From Buddleja alternifolia (lineage: Eukaryota > Streptophyta > Magnoliopsida > Lamiales > Scrophulariaceae): a stretch of DNA of 64,000 nt. The notes beneath the pieces were generated by a model, which was not told the DNA's origin, did no database searches, and was given only the letters and a program-made list of their open reading frames with translations. Of the stretch, positions 45,080-56,257 are shown one piece after another. The stretch is taken from the NCBI GenBank assembly GCA_019426215.1, contig CM033395.1, positions 18,528,569-18,592,568 on the forward strand, given 5' to 3'. How positions within the stretch are numbered: the stretch's first letter is position 1; each line of letters begins with the position of its first letter. The translations under genes and the position numbers were made by a program.

Positions 45080-46728
45080 TGTTGGGATTTTTAAACATAA
45101 AAACATAGCGGAAAGAAAAATCTCCCATGTGGCTCATCTCAATTTCACATATTTAAATTGGGTTTCGAATTCAATTACCGTTTTTTGCGTATGTTGAATT
45201 CTGAACCAGCTTAGCAATCCCTTCTTGAATAGAAAATTTGTCGATGTCTCTAAATTGCCACGCCGGAGTCAAAAGTGAAAAAAATCCTTCTTTTCTTCTC
45301 TTGGAGGATGGCTAGAGAGAGAGAGAGAGAGAGGTTGGAGTGTTTTTGACTTGGAGAGAAAGTTATGACTTAATCACTTAGTTAATTTTTCACTAAGTAG
45401 TGTATTTATAGTACAATAGAAAACAATAACTTAGGCTCCTAATCCCCTCATGTTGACACCCACTTTAAGGCTTTCAAAGCCTTTGGGCTTTAGTCCTATT
45501 TTGCTATTTAATTAATTAAATTATTAATATTATTTATCCAATAAATAAATAAATAAAATAATTAATTAAATTCATGTTAATTTTATAATTAAATTCCTCT
45601 AAGGAATAAATTAGTTCATTAACTTAATTAATTAATAAAATCATCTATTAATTACTTAATTAATTAATCACGATATCCAATACCGAAAAAATCTCTCAAG
45701 TCTTTTCCATGATTTTTCCTTTTACACTTTCTTTAAGCGCAACTCTTTAGGTTCGTCTCAAAAGGCAATTGGGAGGAAACCAAAACGATGTGAGTAACAC
45801 CTAGCCAGTCATGTGGCTCACATTGCATTCCAATTGAGAACGAATGAATAAGATCATTCCAAACCTTATACGCTGTGAATACCGTACGAGTATAAACCTT
45901 TTATTCTTATATCCCAGTCAAGTGAGAGTCATGGTTTTAGTCAAACTCACATGAATTGACCATATGTTTAGCTCATAATGAATCGAGGTCAATTAGTATA
46001 CATTCATGTCTAACATGAGTTTCTCTTTATGGTTTGGCCAACGACTTTTAACCTCACTCATTCATGACTTCATAGGATATTTAGCTTAATCACTTATAAG
46101 AGAATAAATCCCATTTTGCTAATCAGTTCAGAACGCTACTTGCCTATCAAGTGGCACTTCGAGGTCGATACCACCAAAGGGTGAATTGGATCAAATTACT
46201 CTAATGACAGACTTGATGTCACAAATACATCTTCAACTCGATTCCTCAGGTCTAAGGTTCACGCGTACTTATCACAACTTATCAGTTTCGTCATTGACTG
46301 TTAGTGAGTGAATACCAATGTGATGAAACCGATGCGAGTCGTGTTCAAACATATCAGTCCAACTGATATGTCTATGATATAAGTTCCCACTATCATCCCA
46401 TAGTGTTCGACTGGCACTTTCTCTGTCAAAATTTACATCATACAAGTCTTTATCTTGAATTGATGTCCAGTCAACACTCTCTTAGACTTGCGAACCCTAT
46501 TTAGATAATAAGGATCAAACCCTTCTAGTGCCATTCTTCCTAACCCATAGGAAGTAGAAGGCTTGCCTCATTATCACGGATTTTACATTGTTTATTAACA
46601 CCTCACAAATGCCTATAAGAAAACAACAAGATAATTCCTTATATATAACGAAAAGGTATTGTTTAGTTACAAGTCAATGCCCTAGAAATCTATCCTCTTT
46701 GTGGCACTTGAGGGCATACACTCTAACA
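45080..46728 (-). repeat. 5' LTR of - strand element (1649 bp)
   Basis: On the - strand it runs from TGTTAGAGTGTATGCCCTC to AAAAATCCCAACA. It contains the cctcaggt/acttcgaggtcg blocks shared by the other copia LTRs of this window. A GA repeat lies at 45314-45333. Confidence 0.85.
45314..45333 (+). repeat. GA microsatellite
   Basis: About ten GA units inside the - strand LTR. Shorter GA runs sit at the same place in related LTRs (near 55545 and 63825). Confidence 0.85.
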
Positions 46729-47171
46729 TGAATTGGATTAATGTTCAAATTGAGACCTTAAGTAAATAAAAATTCTCCCAAAGTAATCATAATAAGTAAT
46801 TAAGGGATATTGGATATCCCGACACTCCATCAAACTTAGAGAGATAGAGTTATGAGTTATGCATGGCATCATCCCGACTAATGGAGGTTATGTATCAACT
46901 CATAATTCGAAGATCTCTAAGCCACCTGAGATAGATGGTTGTCAACTACAATGAAAGCATAAGTTGTATGCTATAGACAAGACGAACCATGTATACAATC
47001 CCTCTACGCATGACAAATTGATAGTGGATATGGACTCTACGTGAAGGTGTAATGCTATGAAAGTGAAGGTGGATTAGATGTCTTTGAATCAATCCTAGAC
47101 TCTAGTAGATTGCCTCAAGAGTATTGTACTCATCATAGGCGAACATATCTAAAAAAGAAAGATTGATTCGA
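46729..47171 (+). other. Leader fragment of decayed copia element
   Basis: The part around 46800-46930 (ggatattggatatcccgac, gcatggcatcatcccgac, actcataattcg) is the reverse complement of 62390-62480 in the leader of the - strand copia element. No ORF is supported. Confidence 0.55.
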
Positions 47172-48375
47172 ATGGCAAGGCCAGGCTGCTGGCGAAAGGT
47201 GTAGTAAAAAAAAGGGCATTGACTATGAGGAAGCCCCTTTGCCACAACTATAATCAAATCCACTAGAATCTTACTTTCGATAGTAACACACCAAGATTAT
47301 GAAAAATTTGGCACATGGATGTGAAGACTTGTTCATAAATGGATTCCTCAAGGAGGAAATCCATATGGAACAACCCAAGGGTTTCACATGTGAGTTCGAA
47401 TCTCATAAGGTCTATATGTTGTATAAATTCACTTGTGGATTTAAGCGGACCTCTCATAGTTGGAATCTTTACTTTTATGACATAATTTGGAATTATGATA
47501 TCATCAAAAATGAAGAGGAACCATGTGTGTGTAAAAGGCCAGTGGGAGCGAAATGTCATTTCTGGTAATATATGTAGAGAGTGCTCTACTTATGAGAAAT
47601 GATGTGGGCTCATGGATTTGGATCAAGACATAAACATCGAGCATATTCCCCATGAAAAGACTTAGGAGAAGCCACTTGTATCCTTATAATTCGCATCTAT
47701 GGGCATAGAACAAATAAGATGATGGGGCCCTCCCAAACCCTTTGCTTATAATAAATCCTAAAGCAATTTAGGATAGAAGATCTGAGAAAGGGCTCTTGCC
47801 TATGAGGAAAAGCAATGGATAGACATAAAATATATCATGAAGTACTTGAAAAAAAAGTTAGGATATACTTGTTGTCTATGCCCATGGAGAACTGAGAGTG
47901 GAAGGTTATACTTAATCGAACTAGGAGTCTGATCAAGATGACTATGATTCCACTTTGGGTTTGTATTCAGCCTCAAATGTGGAGTAGTAACTTTGAAGAG
48001 TTCCTAGTGAAGTACTCCACTACTGAGAATGAATATGAAAATGCTTTGGAGCCTTGGAGGCTGTCAAGAAAAACTGTTTGGATCTGAAGTTCGTGGTGGA
48101 ACTTTTATAGGTCCCTGGCGTGCAGCTTGGACTATCACTTTATTGTGACGAAAGGAAACTTGTGCTCATGCTAAGGAACCGAGGTCTCACAAATCCAAAC
48201 ACAATGTTGAGAGATACAACATCTTTAGATAGATCGTTGGAAAAGGCCATTATAGCTTTCCAGAAAATGAACCTCAGCCGGTAACACGGTTGACCCACTC
48301 ACTAGGCCACTATCACAGGCGGTGCTAGAACATATTATAAGATGGGTATTGGATACCATAGCGATTGGCATAGAG
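47172..48375 (+). pseudogene. pol: copia pol remnant (RT and RNase H)
   Basis: Recognisable pieces are: ARLLAKGVVKKKGIDYEEAP (start of reverse transcriptase), INGFLKEEIHMEQPKGFT and FKRTSHSWN (47330-47465), then RNase H pieces such as LSLYCDERK near 48135 and the pol end MGIGYHSDWH (about 48343-48372). Stops and frameshifts are everywhere; the longest open piece is 47299-47568. Confidence 0.75.
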
Positions 48376-48379
48376 TGCA

Positions 48380-48389
48380 AGTGGGAGAT
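48380..48389 (+). other. Polypurine tract of decayed copia element
   Basis: agtgggagat directly before the LTR start; it matches the - strand element's aagtgagagat. Confidence 0.7.
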
Positions 48390-49833
48390 TGTTGGGTTTG
48401 TGCCCTCGATACCAACGAGGAATTAGAGAATAGGGCACTAGTTTATATTGTACAACCTATTAATTATATAAAGGCATTAGCAAGTTGTTCATATATTTCT
48501 TAATGGAATCTACAAGTCTTAAATGAACAACTAGTCCATGTGTGTCAAGGCAAACCTTCGCACTACTTATAGTAGTTAAGGAGATGGGCACTAGAAGGAT
48601 TGGTACTTGATCACTTAAAATGGTTCGCAAGTTGGAGAATCTCAACTGGACATTGAGATTTGTGTGGACTTGTATGACACATGATCTGACAAGGAGTGCC
48701 ACTCTAACACTATGGGATAGTGGGAAGTTTGTGTCATGGATACATTGATTGGATTGGATTAGTGTATTCGAACACGGATCATAGTAATCCGATCACAAGG
48801 GTTTTTACTAAGTGATTGTCAATGATCGGATTACTGATTATGATAGTATGCATGAGCGTTTGACCTAAGTAATTAAGTTGAAGATGTGCTTTTGACATAA
48901 AGTCTGTCATTAGAGTAGTTAGATCTAATTCACCCATTGGTGGGGTCGACCTCGAAGTGCGACTTGATGGGCAAGTAGCAGTGTTAGCTGGTTAGCAAAA
49001 TGGAATTCACTGTCTCGAAAGTAAACGAGAAGTATCTTATGTGATCATGAGTAAAAGAGATTAAAGTCTCTGGCCAGATCTCATGAACTAACTCGTGTTT
49101 GACACGGAGAGTAGTTCTATAATCTCATGTTACTATGATTCTTAGCATAGCATCGAGTCCTGTGAGTTTGACATATTCCATGACTCTCACTCGATCGGGA
49201 TACGTCAATGAAGGGCTTATACTCATACAGTATTCATAATCTAGAGGTTCATAATGACATAGTCATTTCGTACTCGGTTGGGCTACGATGTGGGGCCACA
49301 GTGCTGGCTAGGTGTCACCTACATCCTTTGGCTTCCTCCCATTGCCAATCGAGTCAAACCTAGAGAGTCGCGTTATAGGAATAGACAGGGAAATCGATTG
49401 TTGACTAACTCAACGTAGCCCAATGGAAGTCCAATTGGGCCCTTATGGGCGTGTACTAAGTGGGCTTAAGTTGGATGATTTATTTAATCCTCCAACAGAC
49501 CTCTAGAGATAACAGAGTTATTATATTACTCAGTTCCTCCACCAGAAATACCACACAAAGAAATAATTCTCATCCACTTTCTCTCACCTAGCCGCCATAT
49601 GGAGAAAAAGAGATGGAGATTTCCAGGGTCAATTCCGACTCGTGATTATCTAGAGACGAGACACGTGGACCGTTGATCGAAGATTTGAATATTTACGGGA
49701 ATTGATTGAATACGCGAAAAGGTAAGTTTTAGAGTTCATCCTCTTAATTGAAATCAACGAACATACGAAATTGATCTTGGCGGATGGGAATCCGGATATG
49801 ATTTTAATTTCGTTGTGCACAGGATTCCTAACA
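48390..49833 (+). repeat. 3' LTR of decayed copia element (1444 bp)
   Basis: It runs from TGTTGGGTTTGTGCCCTCG to GGATTCCTAACA. The middle contains ggtcgacctcgaagtgcgac, the sense version of the block shared with the other copia LTRs. The 3' end ggattcctaaca also closes the LTR fragment at 52573. Confidence 0.85.
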
Positions 49834-51291
49834 TGTACCTGCCCCAGGTAGGGCTACCGGAGCAGGACTAGATGTCAAACCACTTCTGTGAGTCTTATTG
49901 CAATTGTCCTCCTCAGGCTTGTCCTTCCTTTGCTCGGATCGTTGCATGATTTGCGCGTCTTCCATGTTGATGTACTTTTCAGCCTGGCCGAGTAACTCGT
50001 TGATGCCTAGGGCTGGCCTCTTGGTGAGTGATTTGAAGAGATCTCCTTCCGTCAAGCCTTGCGTAAAAGCACTAACTTTCAGGGCGGACGTTGCAGATGG
50101 TACCTCTAGTGTAGCCGTATTGAACCAACTGACGTATGCATGTGGGATCTCGTCTCCTCTCTACTTAATGTTGAACAAACTCAAAGGAGTTTTCTCGTGC
50201 CGCTTGCTACTAGCAAATTGATGCAAAAACCTTGAGCTAAACTCCGAGAAGGATCCAATGGACCCATCGGGAGGTTGGTTGAACCATTGATGTGCAGATT
50301 TGGCTAACGTAGTCAAGAAGACCCTGCATTTCATAGCATCGGAATACCTGTGCAGCAAAGCAAAGTTTCGAAAAGTATATAGGTGATCTTCTGGATTTGT
50401 TGTTCCTTCGTAGGGTATGATGGAAAGAACCCTAAAATCTCTTGGCAATTCTTCCCTCATGATGGATTACATGAATGGAATCCCCCTATCCATCTGGATC
50501 TTGCCTCCTGTCATCTTGCATTCCATTTCTTCCATTTGCTTTGCCATGAGCTCTATCCGCTCCAGCTTTCCTTTGCTTTAGTCATCCTGTCGAGGTCTGC
50601 CCAACCAGATCTGGAAGATTCAAAACTACTAGCATCATCCCCTAGATCTTTGTCACGCTTATCGGGAGCCCAATAGTGGCATTTCTGCAGGTCATCTTTC
50701 CCAGCTATGTCTTCATGCGACTGCTGTAACGGCTGATGCAGTTCCTCATCATGTTTCTATTCTTTCTGTAGTACAGGTCAAGGTGCCCAACCTGCCAGAT
50801 CATCCTCATCCTCCAGGTTTAGATGACGAATGTGACGCTCCTCTGGAGCCAAGTACTTTTTCTGAGGTGCGGTATCTCTTTTCTCTCCTTCCTCCTCTGG
50901 ATATGCTGGCCTCTTAGTGCGCTTGCCCATGTTGCTGTTAGGGCTGATGTCGTTGACACCCGCAGCCTCCGCGTTTCCAGCTTTGGACGCTCTCTTTTAT
51001 GGAGGAGACACAAAATCATCCCTACATGCATGATCCACTACACAGTCTTTTCGATGACTCCTTCCAGCCTTTGAACGATGAGATCCATGCTCAACACACT
51101 CTGAGGGGAAACGTTATTTCCCTCCACCAGGCCTTCCGGTGAGTCGCCTATCATCGGATCTTGCAAGTCCTTCGCCAAACATCTCACTAGGTGCGCCAGC
51201 GTCTTAGGTATGGACTGTTCATCTCCAGACAGGGATATCATCGCCTTCTTGCCCCTCTCGATATTGTCGTCTCCATTTCTCATTTCCATGC
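49834..51291 (-). pseudogene. gag: Tat-type gypsy gag fragment
   Basis: Reading down the - strand: an acidic/basic N-terminal part (GDDNIERGKKAMISLSGDEQ near 51250), a broken middle, then the conserved capsid-like region at 50460-50161 (LPRDFRVLSIIPYEGTTNPE, HLYTFRNFALLHRYSDAMKC, RFLHQFASSKRHEKTPLSL). A further piece at 50055-49828 reads TKRPALGINELLGQAEKYIN. Stops and frameshifts separate them. The element's gag end is missing. Confidence 0.8.
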
Positions 51292-51378
51292 GTTCCCTTA
51301 TGCCATTAAAACTATTACAGTAAAAGAAAGTATTTTTACGAAAAAATAAGATTACCTCACGCCCTTTTTGCTCAGATT

Positions 51379-51396
51379 TTCCCACAGACGGCGCCA
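51379..51396 (-). other. Gypsy primer binding site
   Basis: On the - strand it reads tggcgccgtctgtgggaa, a PBS typical of plant Tat-type gypsy elements, two bases after the LTR end. Confidence 0.85.
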
Positions 51397-51398
51397 AT

Positions 51399-51960
51399 TG
51401 ATGTGTGTGGGTTTCACATCAATAATATTTATATTAATATATGGGAGAATATGAGTATTATAGTGAGATTTAATATGTAATATAAGAATGATAATATAAA
51501 TAACAAGAGATTTAACGTGGTTCGGTCCAAAAGTTAGACCTACGTCCACGGGGGTAAAGAGTTCAGATCCTTTTACTAATATTGGAGTTGATATATATAC
51601 AAGAATTTGATGGGGGGTTAAAAGGGGTAAGTCAATAATGCTAAATATACATTTAGTAATAAGAATAAATCATAATCTATCCATATGAGGCTACAATCAA
51701 TTCGGGTATAATTGGGAAAGATAGGCCAGATCTCCGCAGGTTTATATATGGTTAGGTTGATGATTGATTGGACCTTGTCTCCCAGCTATTTATACTCAGT
51801 GCTATCCTACCTGTGCAGGTCGGGTCATCTGGGCCTCCAGCTAAGCCTGTCCAAATATGATGTCTTCTAGAAAGATCCAAGTCTATAAAACCATTGGGCT
51901 TAGACCCATACGGTATTAGAATACCCATCTTGGCCCAAAGACGAATTTCTGCCCACATCA
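51399..51960 (-). repeat. 5' LTR of Tat-type gypsy element (562 bp)
   Basis: On the - strand it runs from TGATGTGGGCAGAAATTCG to CCCACACACATCA, a proper TG..CA LTR. It separates gypsy sequence from copia LTR sequence at 51961. Confidence 0.8.
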
Positions 51961-52573
51961 GGACGCATTGATTTATTGGTTAAATCAATGAATTAAATAT
52001 TTAATTTAATTAGATTAAATTAAATTAAATTATTTACATGGAGAATTAATTAAATGGAATTAATTATTTATTTAATATGTAAGGGATTTAAATGGGATTT
52101 AAATTAAATACAAGTTAAAAGGTGGGCTAAATTGAATAGGCCGACTTAAAGCCCACCCACGTCCATGTGGAGCCCTAGGGGGCGGCCACCTTAGGAGTCC
52201 TAGGGGATTCCGACTTGTTTGTTAAGTCATAAAGTTATGAGATAACTCCAAAACTTACAAGTCAAAAGTAACCCTAGTTGCATAACACACAAAAAGAAGA
52301 AAAGCTTCCTACCCCAAAAATTCGGTTTAGCCGTCCACCACCATTGTCGAGGGAATTTTGGGAGATCTTTTGAAGGTTTGTTTCACGTGCATCTTTAGAG
52401 ACAGCAGCTCAAGGAGTTGCTATTATTTGAAGATTAAATACGAAATCGATAAGGTAAATCTATTTCGTTTAGTTTTTGGAAAACTATTCAAAATCATTAA
52501 ATCCCGTTAAAGTGATCCATAGGAATCCAAAAAATTTATTCCACTGCGTTTTTACTCCAACGGATTCCTAACA
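51961..52573 (+). repeat. 3' part of a copia LTR
   Basis: It ends ggattcctaaca like the LTR at 48390-49833. Its middle (cacgtccatgtggagccctag, then gcggccacc) is the sense version of the last bases of the window (63950-64000). The LTR start is missing, cut by the gypsy LTR. Confidence 0.7.
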
Positions 52574-53911
52574 ATGAGATCACACTTGCACCAAAGAAGG
52601 TGACAATAGTTAAAGAGGTTGGAGGAAGAGTTGAGCTAGAGGCCACGACATAGGTCAACTATGTGAATCAGTACAGACCTCAACCTATTTTTGGAGGTGC
52701 CGAGAATTTCCCTCAGAAGCTAACTAATCCACCATATGGAAATCCTGGAGCATACCAAGTACCCCGACCACCATTTCAGTCCAACAACAACCAACGACAA
52801 GTGTAATTTTAGCAGCGGATATTCCAGAGGCAGTGGATGAAAGTCCTGTGATATTCCAGAGGCAGTGGATGTTCCGCTTCAGATGTCCGAACATGAAGGA
52901 GTTAATGTTCGAACGTTGCATCCTCATTGTCTGAACGTGGACCCATCTAATGTTCAAACATCCAAGATAGTGAATCTAGGTTGTAATTCTAATGTTACTG
53001 ACCCCCTTCCCTTGTTGAAGTACGTTTTCCTTTTTCCTTAGCTCAGAAGATTAAAAGGAATGAACATGATAAGAGTTTCCTTCATATTCTTGAGAGTTTG
53101 GGAGAAGTGTTCGTTAACATTCCTGTTGTAGATGCTATCTTGCAGATGCCAAACTTCACGAAACTTTTCAAGGAAATTCTATCAAACAAACACAAGTGGA
53201 AAGAAGTGGATACTGCCTGCCTAACCGAAGCATGTTCAGTGACTGTGATGAACAATATGCCAAAAAAATGCAAGGATCTAGTTGTCTATCCATTCGATGC
53301 CCTATGAGGCTCGACAGAGTTCTTTGTGATTCTGGGGCCGTGATCAGCTTGATGCCTTATAAACTCTTTTAGAAGTTGGGCCTTGAAGAGACAAGAACCC
53401 CTACTATGTGGTTGCAACTCATAGATAAATTTGTCAAGAATCTCATTGGAGTGATCGAAGAGGTCATAATTAAAGTCGACAAGTTCTATTTTCCAGTCGA
53501 CTTTTTGGTTCTTGAAATGGAGGAAGATTTTGATATCCCACTAATCCTAGGAAGACCATTCCTAGCCACAGGTAAAGCCACGCTAGACCTGGTGCATGGT
53601 AAGCTTTCATTGAATATAGAGGATAAGAAGATAACTCTGAATTCTTATAGAAGTTTTAAGTATGAATTTCCTGAGAATACTTGTTCTAAACTAGATGCTT
53701 TTGATCCTTTTGGGGATGAAGTTTTGGAGGAACATTCGTCTGATGACCTGAGCAATCAAGGAACTGAAGAAGATACGAGTGTTGACAAGGTTGGAAACTT
53801 CGATACGATGGACCAAGTGGCTGTCACTACATCCACGAAATTGCAACATGATGAACCAATTGATGGGAGATTGGACAAGGATTCTAGTCCACTCCATGAT
53901 CTGGCGACTTA
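52574..53911 (+). pseudogene. Athila-type gag end and protease
   Basis: The first part reads VNYVNQYRPQPIFGGAENFP and NPPYGNPGAYQVP, typical of the C-terminal Athila Gag. A degenerate 22-bp repeat array follows (52884-52972). Then FLHILESLGEVFVNIPVVDA and LQMPNFTKLFKEILSNKHKW lead to the protease (53330-53640), ending DFDIPLILGRPFLATGKATL. The active-site motif falls in a broken stretch near 53325. The last part (53640-53911) is acidic. Several stops and frame changes are present. Confidence 0.75.
52884..52972 (+). repeat. Degenerate 22-bp repeat array (4 units)
   Basis: Motif starts at 52884, 52906, 52928 and 52951 (tgtccgaaca, tgttcgaacg, tgtctgaacg, tgttcaaaca), spaced 22, 22 and 23 bp. 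The sequence between motifs is not conserved. Confidence 0.75.
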
Positions 53912-54859
53912 GGCCGACTCTGCAAAGTCAAGCTAATGATTTTAAAGAAACGCTTCTCGGGAGGCAACTCGAGTTGTTTTTTTAATTATTTGATTTGATT
54001 TGATTTTTTATTTTTTTTAGTTTTGCTTTCTTTGTTTTTGATCTTGTGTTTTGTGTTTGTGCAGAAAAAAGGTCGAATTCGGAGGAAGCCTTCGGGCAGA
54101 ACGCCCGAACCTAAGGAGTTCAACGTTCGAACGTATAGCATGTAATGTACAAACATTAGGAGTAGAACGTTCAAACGTGTGGTTTTCCGAGAAATCTTAT
54201 TCGTCAACAACAAGCCCGAACGTGCCATGTTTCCACATTCAAACGTGGATCCCGTCAAAAAAGAAGGAAAAGGTGGAGAAAGCGTAACTTACTGATTTAA
54301 AAGCCTATACCATTCAAAACACCCTATTCCCCAAGATACTCGCACCAAATATATCTTACCTTCCAAAATCAAACTCTGAATCATAACCCATCTATAAAAC
54401 CCTTCCACAACATCAAAACCTTCCATCATTATCAATACCTATTCCATATAAAAAAAAAATTCACAAAAGGAACTTCTCTATACAAACCCATATATCACAC
54501 ACCATAAATACTCATACCTAATACAAACCCATTACATAATCTCACACAGAAATCAATTTCACTATACCTCAAGTGTTTATCATTCAGCATGACAAAACAA
54601 AAGAAGAGAATAAGAAGAAGTGAACAATACTTTGCGTGACTCATGCCCGAACGCGAGCTCTGTTTCTATGTTACAGCACTATAAGTGATTGGCTTAATCC
54701 CTTCTTGATTCAATACTTGTGATAGTCGTGTGGGGCTTTTTCTGGTGATATTGTGTATTTTGGTATTGGTATTTTCTATTGTGGTGTGGTGATTGAGTTG
54801 AGCCAAGGAGAGGTTGTAGTGGACGAGTTTGGGGGAAATGTTGGAGTAGTGTTTATTCA
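53912..54859 (+). other. Athila 3' non-coding region with 22-bp periodic motif
   Basis: It opens with acgcttctcgggaggcaact (near 53950), a phrase that in Athila elements follows the end of pol, although pol itself is missing here. A GTTCGAAC-like motif recurs about every 22 bp from 54102 to 54245. The rest is AT-rich with no ORF I can support. Confidence 0.6.
54102..54257 (+). repeat. Degenerate 22-bp repeat array (about 7 units)
   Basis: Motif starts at 54102, 54124, 54146 and 54168 are exactly 22 bp apart; then a lost unit near 54190, and 54213 and 54236. The core is NGTTCGAACN, a near-palindrome. It shares its unit with the array at 52884-52972, 1.2 kb upstream. Confidence 0.75.
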
Positions 54860-55295
54860 ATGGCGAGATTGAGATCCGAAAATATATGTCCAGGAGAGAG
54901 TTCGGGAGTGAGCAAAGGTAAATGTGTTAAACAAGAGGTAAACACTTTAAGGAAAGAAGGTACTATCAAACAATTTTACAAGAGACTTGATGGATTCGAG
55001 CTACACAAAGAGAGATCTATAGGACTAAAGAAGATGTTCGTGCTCTTCACAAGGCAACACTTATTCTTATCATACTTTGCCACTACTCCGAGGATGATAA
55101 TACGTGCTTGGGTAAAGGAATTCTATGTTAGTAGTGCAAGCACAGATTCGAGAACTTTTTTTAAAAAGGGGGTATAAAGGTGATGGTGAGAGATAAGGAA
55201 CTGGATTTTTTGAAGCCAAAGTTGAATGAGCATATGAACCTTCCCATGCCTTCTAAGTGTGCCTATGAGACATTGGTGGAGCAAGAGGAGTCTAA
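54860..55295 (+). pseudogene. Athila-type third ORF, N-terminal part
   Basis: MARLRSENICPGESSGVSKG starts a basic segment of 105 codons, followed by a stop (55175-55177). The stretch KGxFYVSSASTDSRTFFKKG, preceded by TRQHLFLSYFATTPRMIIRA, fits the layout of the third ORF of Athila elements (an FY segment near the N-terminus), which is called env-like in the literature. That assignment is tentative. It is cut by the copia LTR at 55296. Confidence 0.45.
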
Positions 55296-56242
55296 TGTTA
55301 AGAACCCTTTTGAGCGAAAAATGCAGCGGAAGAATTGAGGATTCCTAGAGTCGAATCACTTTAACGTGGGGTTGATGATTTTCAAGGTTTAACAAAATTA
55401 AATGAAATTAAGTACCTTTTTGATTTTGTTTTCTTGAATTCGCGTAACGACAACTCTCTCAGAATTCCTGTCTCCAAAGATTCACGCGAAACGAGCCTTC
55501 CAAAGATCGCCGAAAATCTCCCTTTGTGGTGGTGGTGGGCGGCTAGAGAGAGAGAGTTGGGTAGGAGTTTTCTTCTTTTTGTATGATGCAATTAGGGTTA
55601 GGTTACTTGTTACACAGTTGGAGATTTATTTAACAGTGAATCCCATATTGGCGATAACTTCACAAGTGCTATTTACCTCATTGAGATCGCACTTCGAGGT
55701 CAGCCCCACCTAAGGGTGATTTTGGCCTAACTACTTTAGTAACAGATTCAGTAGTACAAGTACATTGATCTAACCCCTCAGGTCTAAGGCTCACACATAC
55801 TATTATGACCAGTAATCCAATTATTGACAGTCACTGAGTAAATACCCATGTGATCAGATTACTGCGAGCTATGTACGAATATACCAATTCCATTGGTATA
55901 TCTATGATACGTGTTCTCACTATCCTATAGTATTCGACTAGCACTCTTTGTCAGAGCAAGTTTCATACAAGTCGAATCTTAATGCACAATTAAGATTCCT
56001 TGACTTGTGAACCCTCTGAAGTGATCAAGTGTCAGACTCTTCCCATGCCACTTCTTTACTCCATAAAGGGCGAAGAGTCAACCTAGATACACATGGACTA
56101 TTTGTTCAATACTTATTAATGTCATGAAGTTTTATATGAACACAAGAATAAATTCCTTTATTAAAGATAAGTTCATACAACATAATTGGATACCCTATAC
56201 AATCTATATGTCCTCATTGGCATCTAGGGCATATACCTAACA
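55296..56242 (-). repeat. 3' LTR of - strand copia element (947 bp)
   Basis: On the - strand it runs from TGTTAGGTATATGCCCTAG to GGGTTCTTAACA. Compared with the 5' LTR, a block is missing at about 55633: the shared text breaks off after gagatttattt. The GA-rich gctagagagagagag is shared by both. Confidence 0.85.
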
Positions 56243-56253
56243 ATCTCTCACTT
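56243..56253 (-). other. Polypurine tract of - strand copia element
   Basis: On the - strand it reads aagtgagagat, directly before the 3' LTR. Confidence 0.7.
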
Positions 56254-56257
56254 GCAC

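Larger units (their letters stand above)
44338..46728 (-). mobile_element. 5' end of a - strand LTR retrotransposon (LTR, PBS, leader)
   Basis: Read on the - strand, a complete LTR (46728 to 45080) is followed by a PBS and about 740 bp of leader, which is cut at 44337 by the LTR of Sirevirus copy 4. No gag or pol is left. The LTR resembles the family at 55296-56242 and 58263-59982, and the leader resembles that of the - strand copia element at 61906-63563. So it is most likely copia. Confidence 0.75.
46729..49833 (+). mobile_element. Decayed + strand copia retrotransposon
   Basis: A leader fragment, a heavily decayed pol and a complete 3' LTR are present. The 5' LTR and gag are absent. The left boundary is the - strand LTR end at 46728. 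The family is close to that of the - strand element at 55296-64000: both pol ends read MGIGYHSxWH just before the PPT. Confidence 0.8.
49834..51960 (-). mobile_element. 5' part of a - strand Tat-type gypsy element
   Basis: On the - strand there is a 562-bp LTR, a PBS, a gag start and most of gag, cut at 49834 by the copia LTR. Protease and pol are not in the window on this side. The PBS and Gag type are those of Tat elements. Confidence 0.8.
52574..55295 (+). mobile_element. Athila-type gypsy remnant with internal deletion
   Basis: Gag end, protease, a 3' non-coding region and the start of a further ORF are present in Athila order. Reverse transcriptase, RNase H and integrase are absent. It is cut at 55295 by the 3' LTR of the - strand copia element. 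Confidence 0.7.

Noticed and set aside
52884..54257. CRISPR-like interpretation of the 22-bp spaced motifs
   Set aside because: The conserved part is only about 10 bp, the motifs are degenerate, and the context is a plant Athila element.
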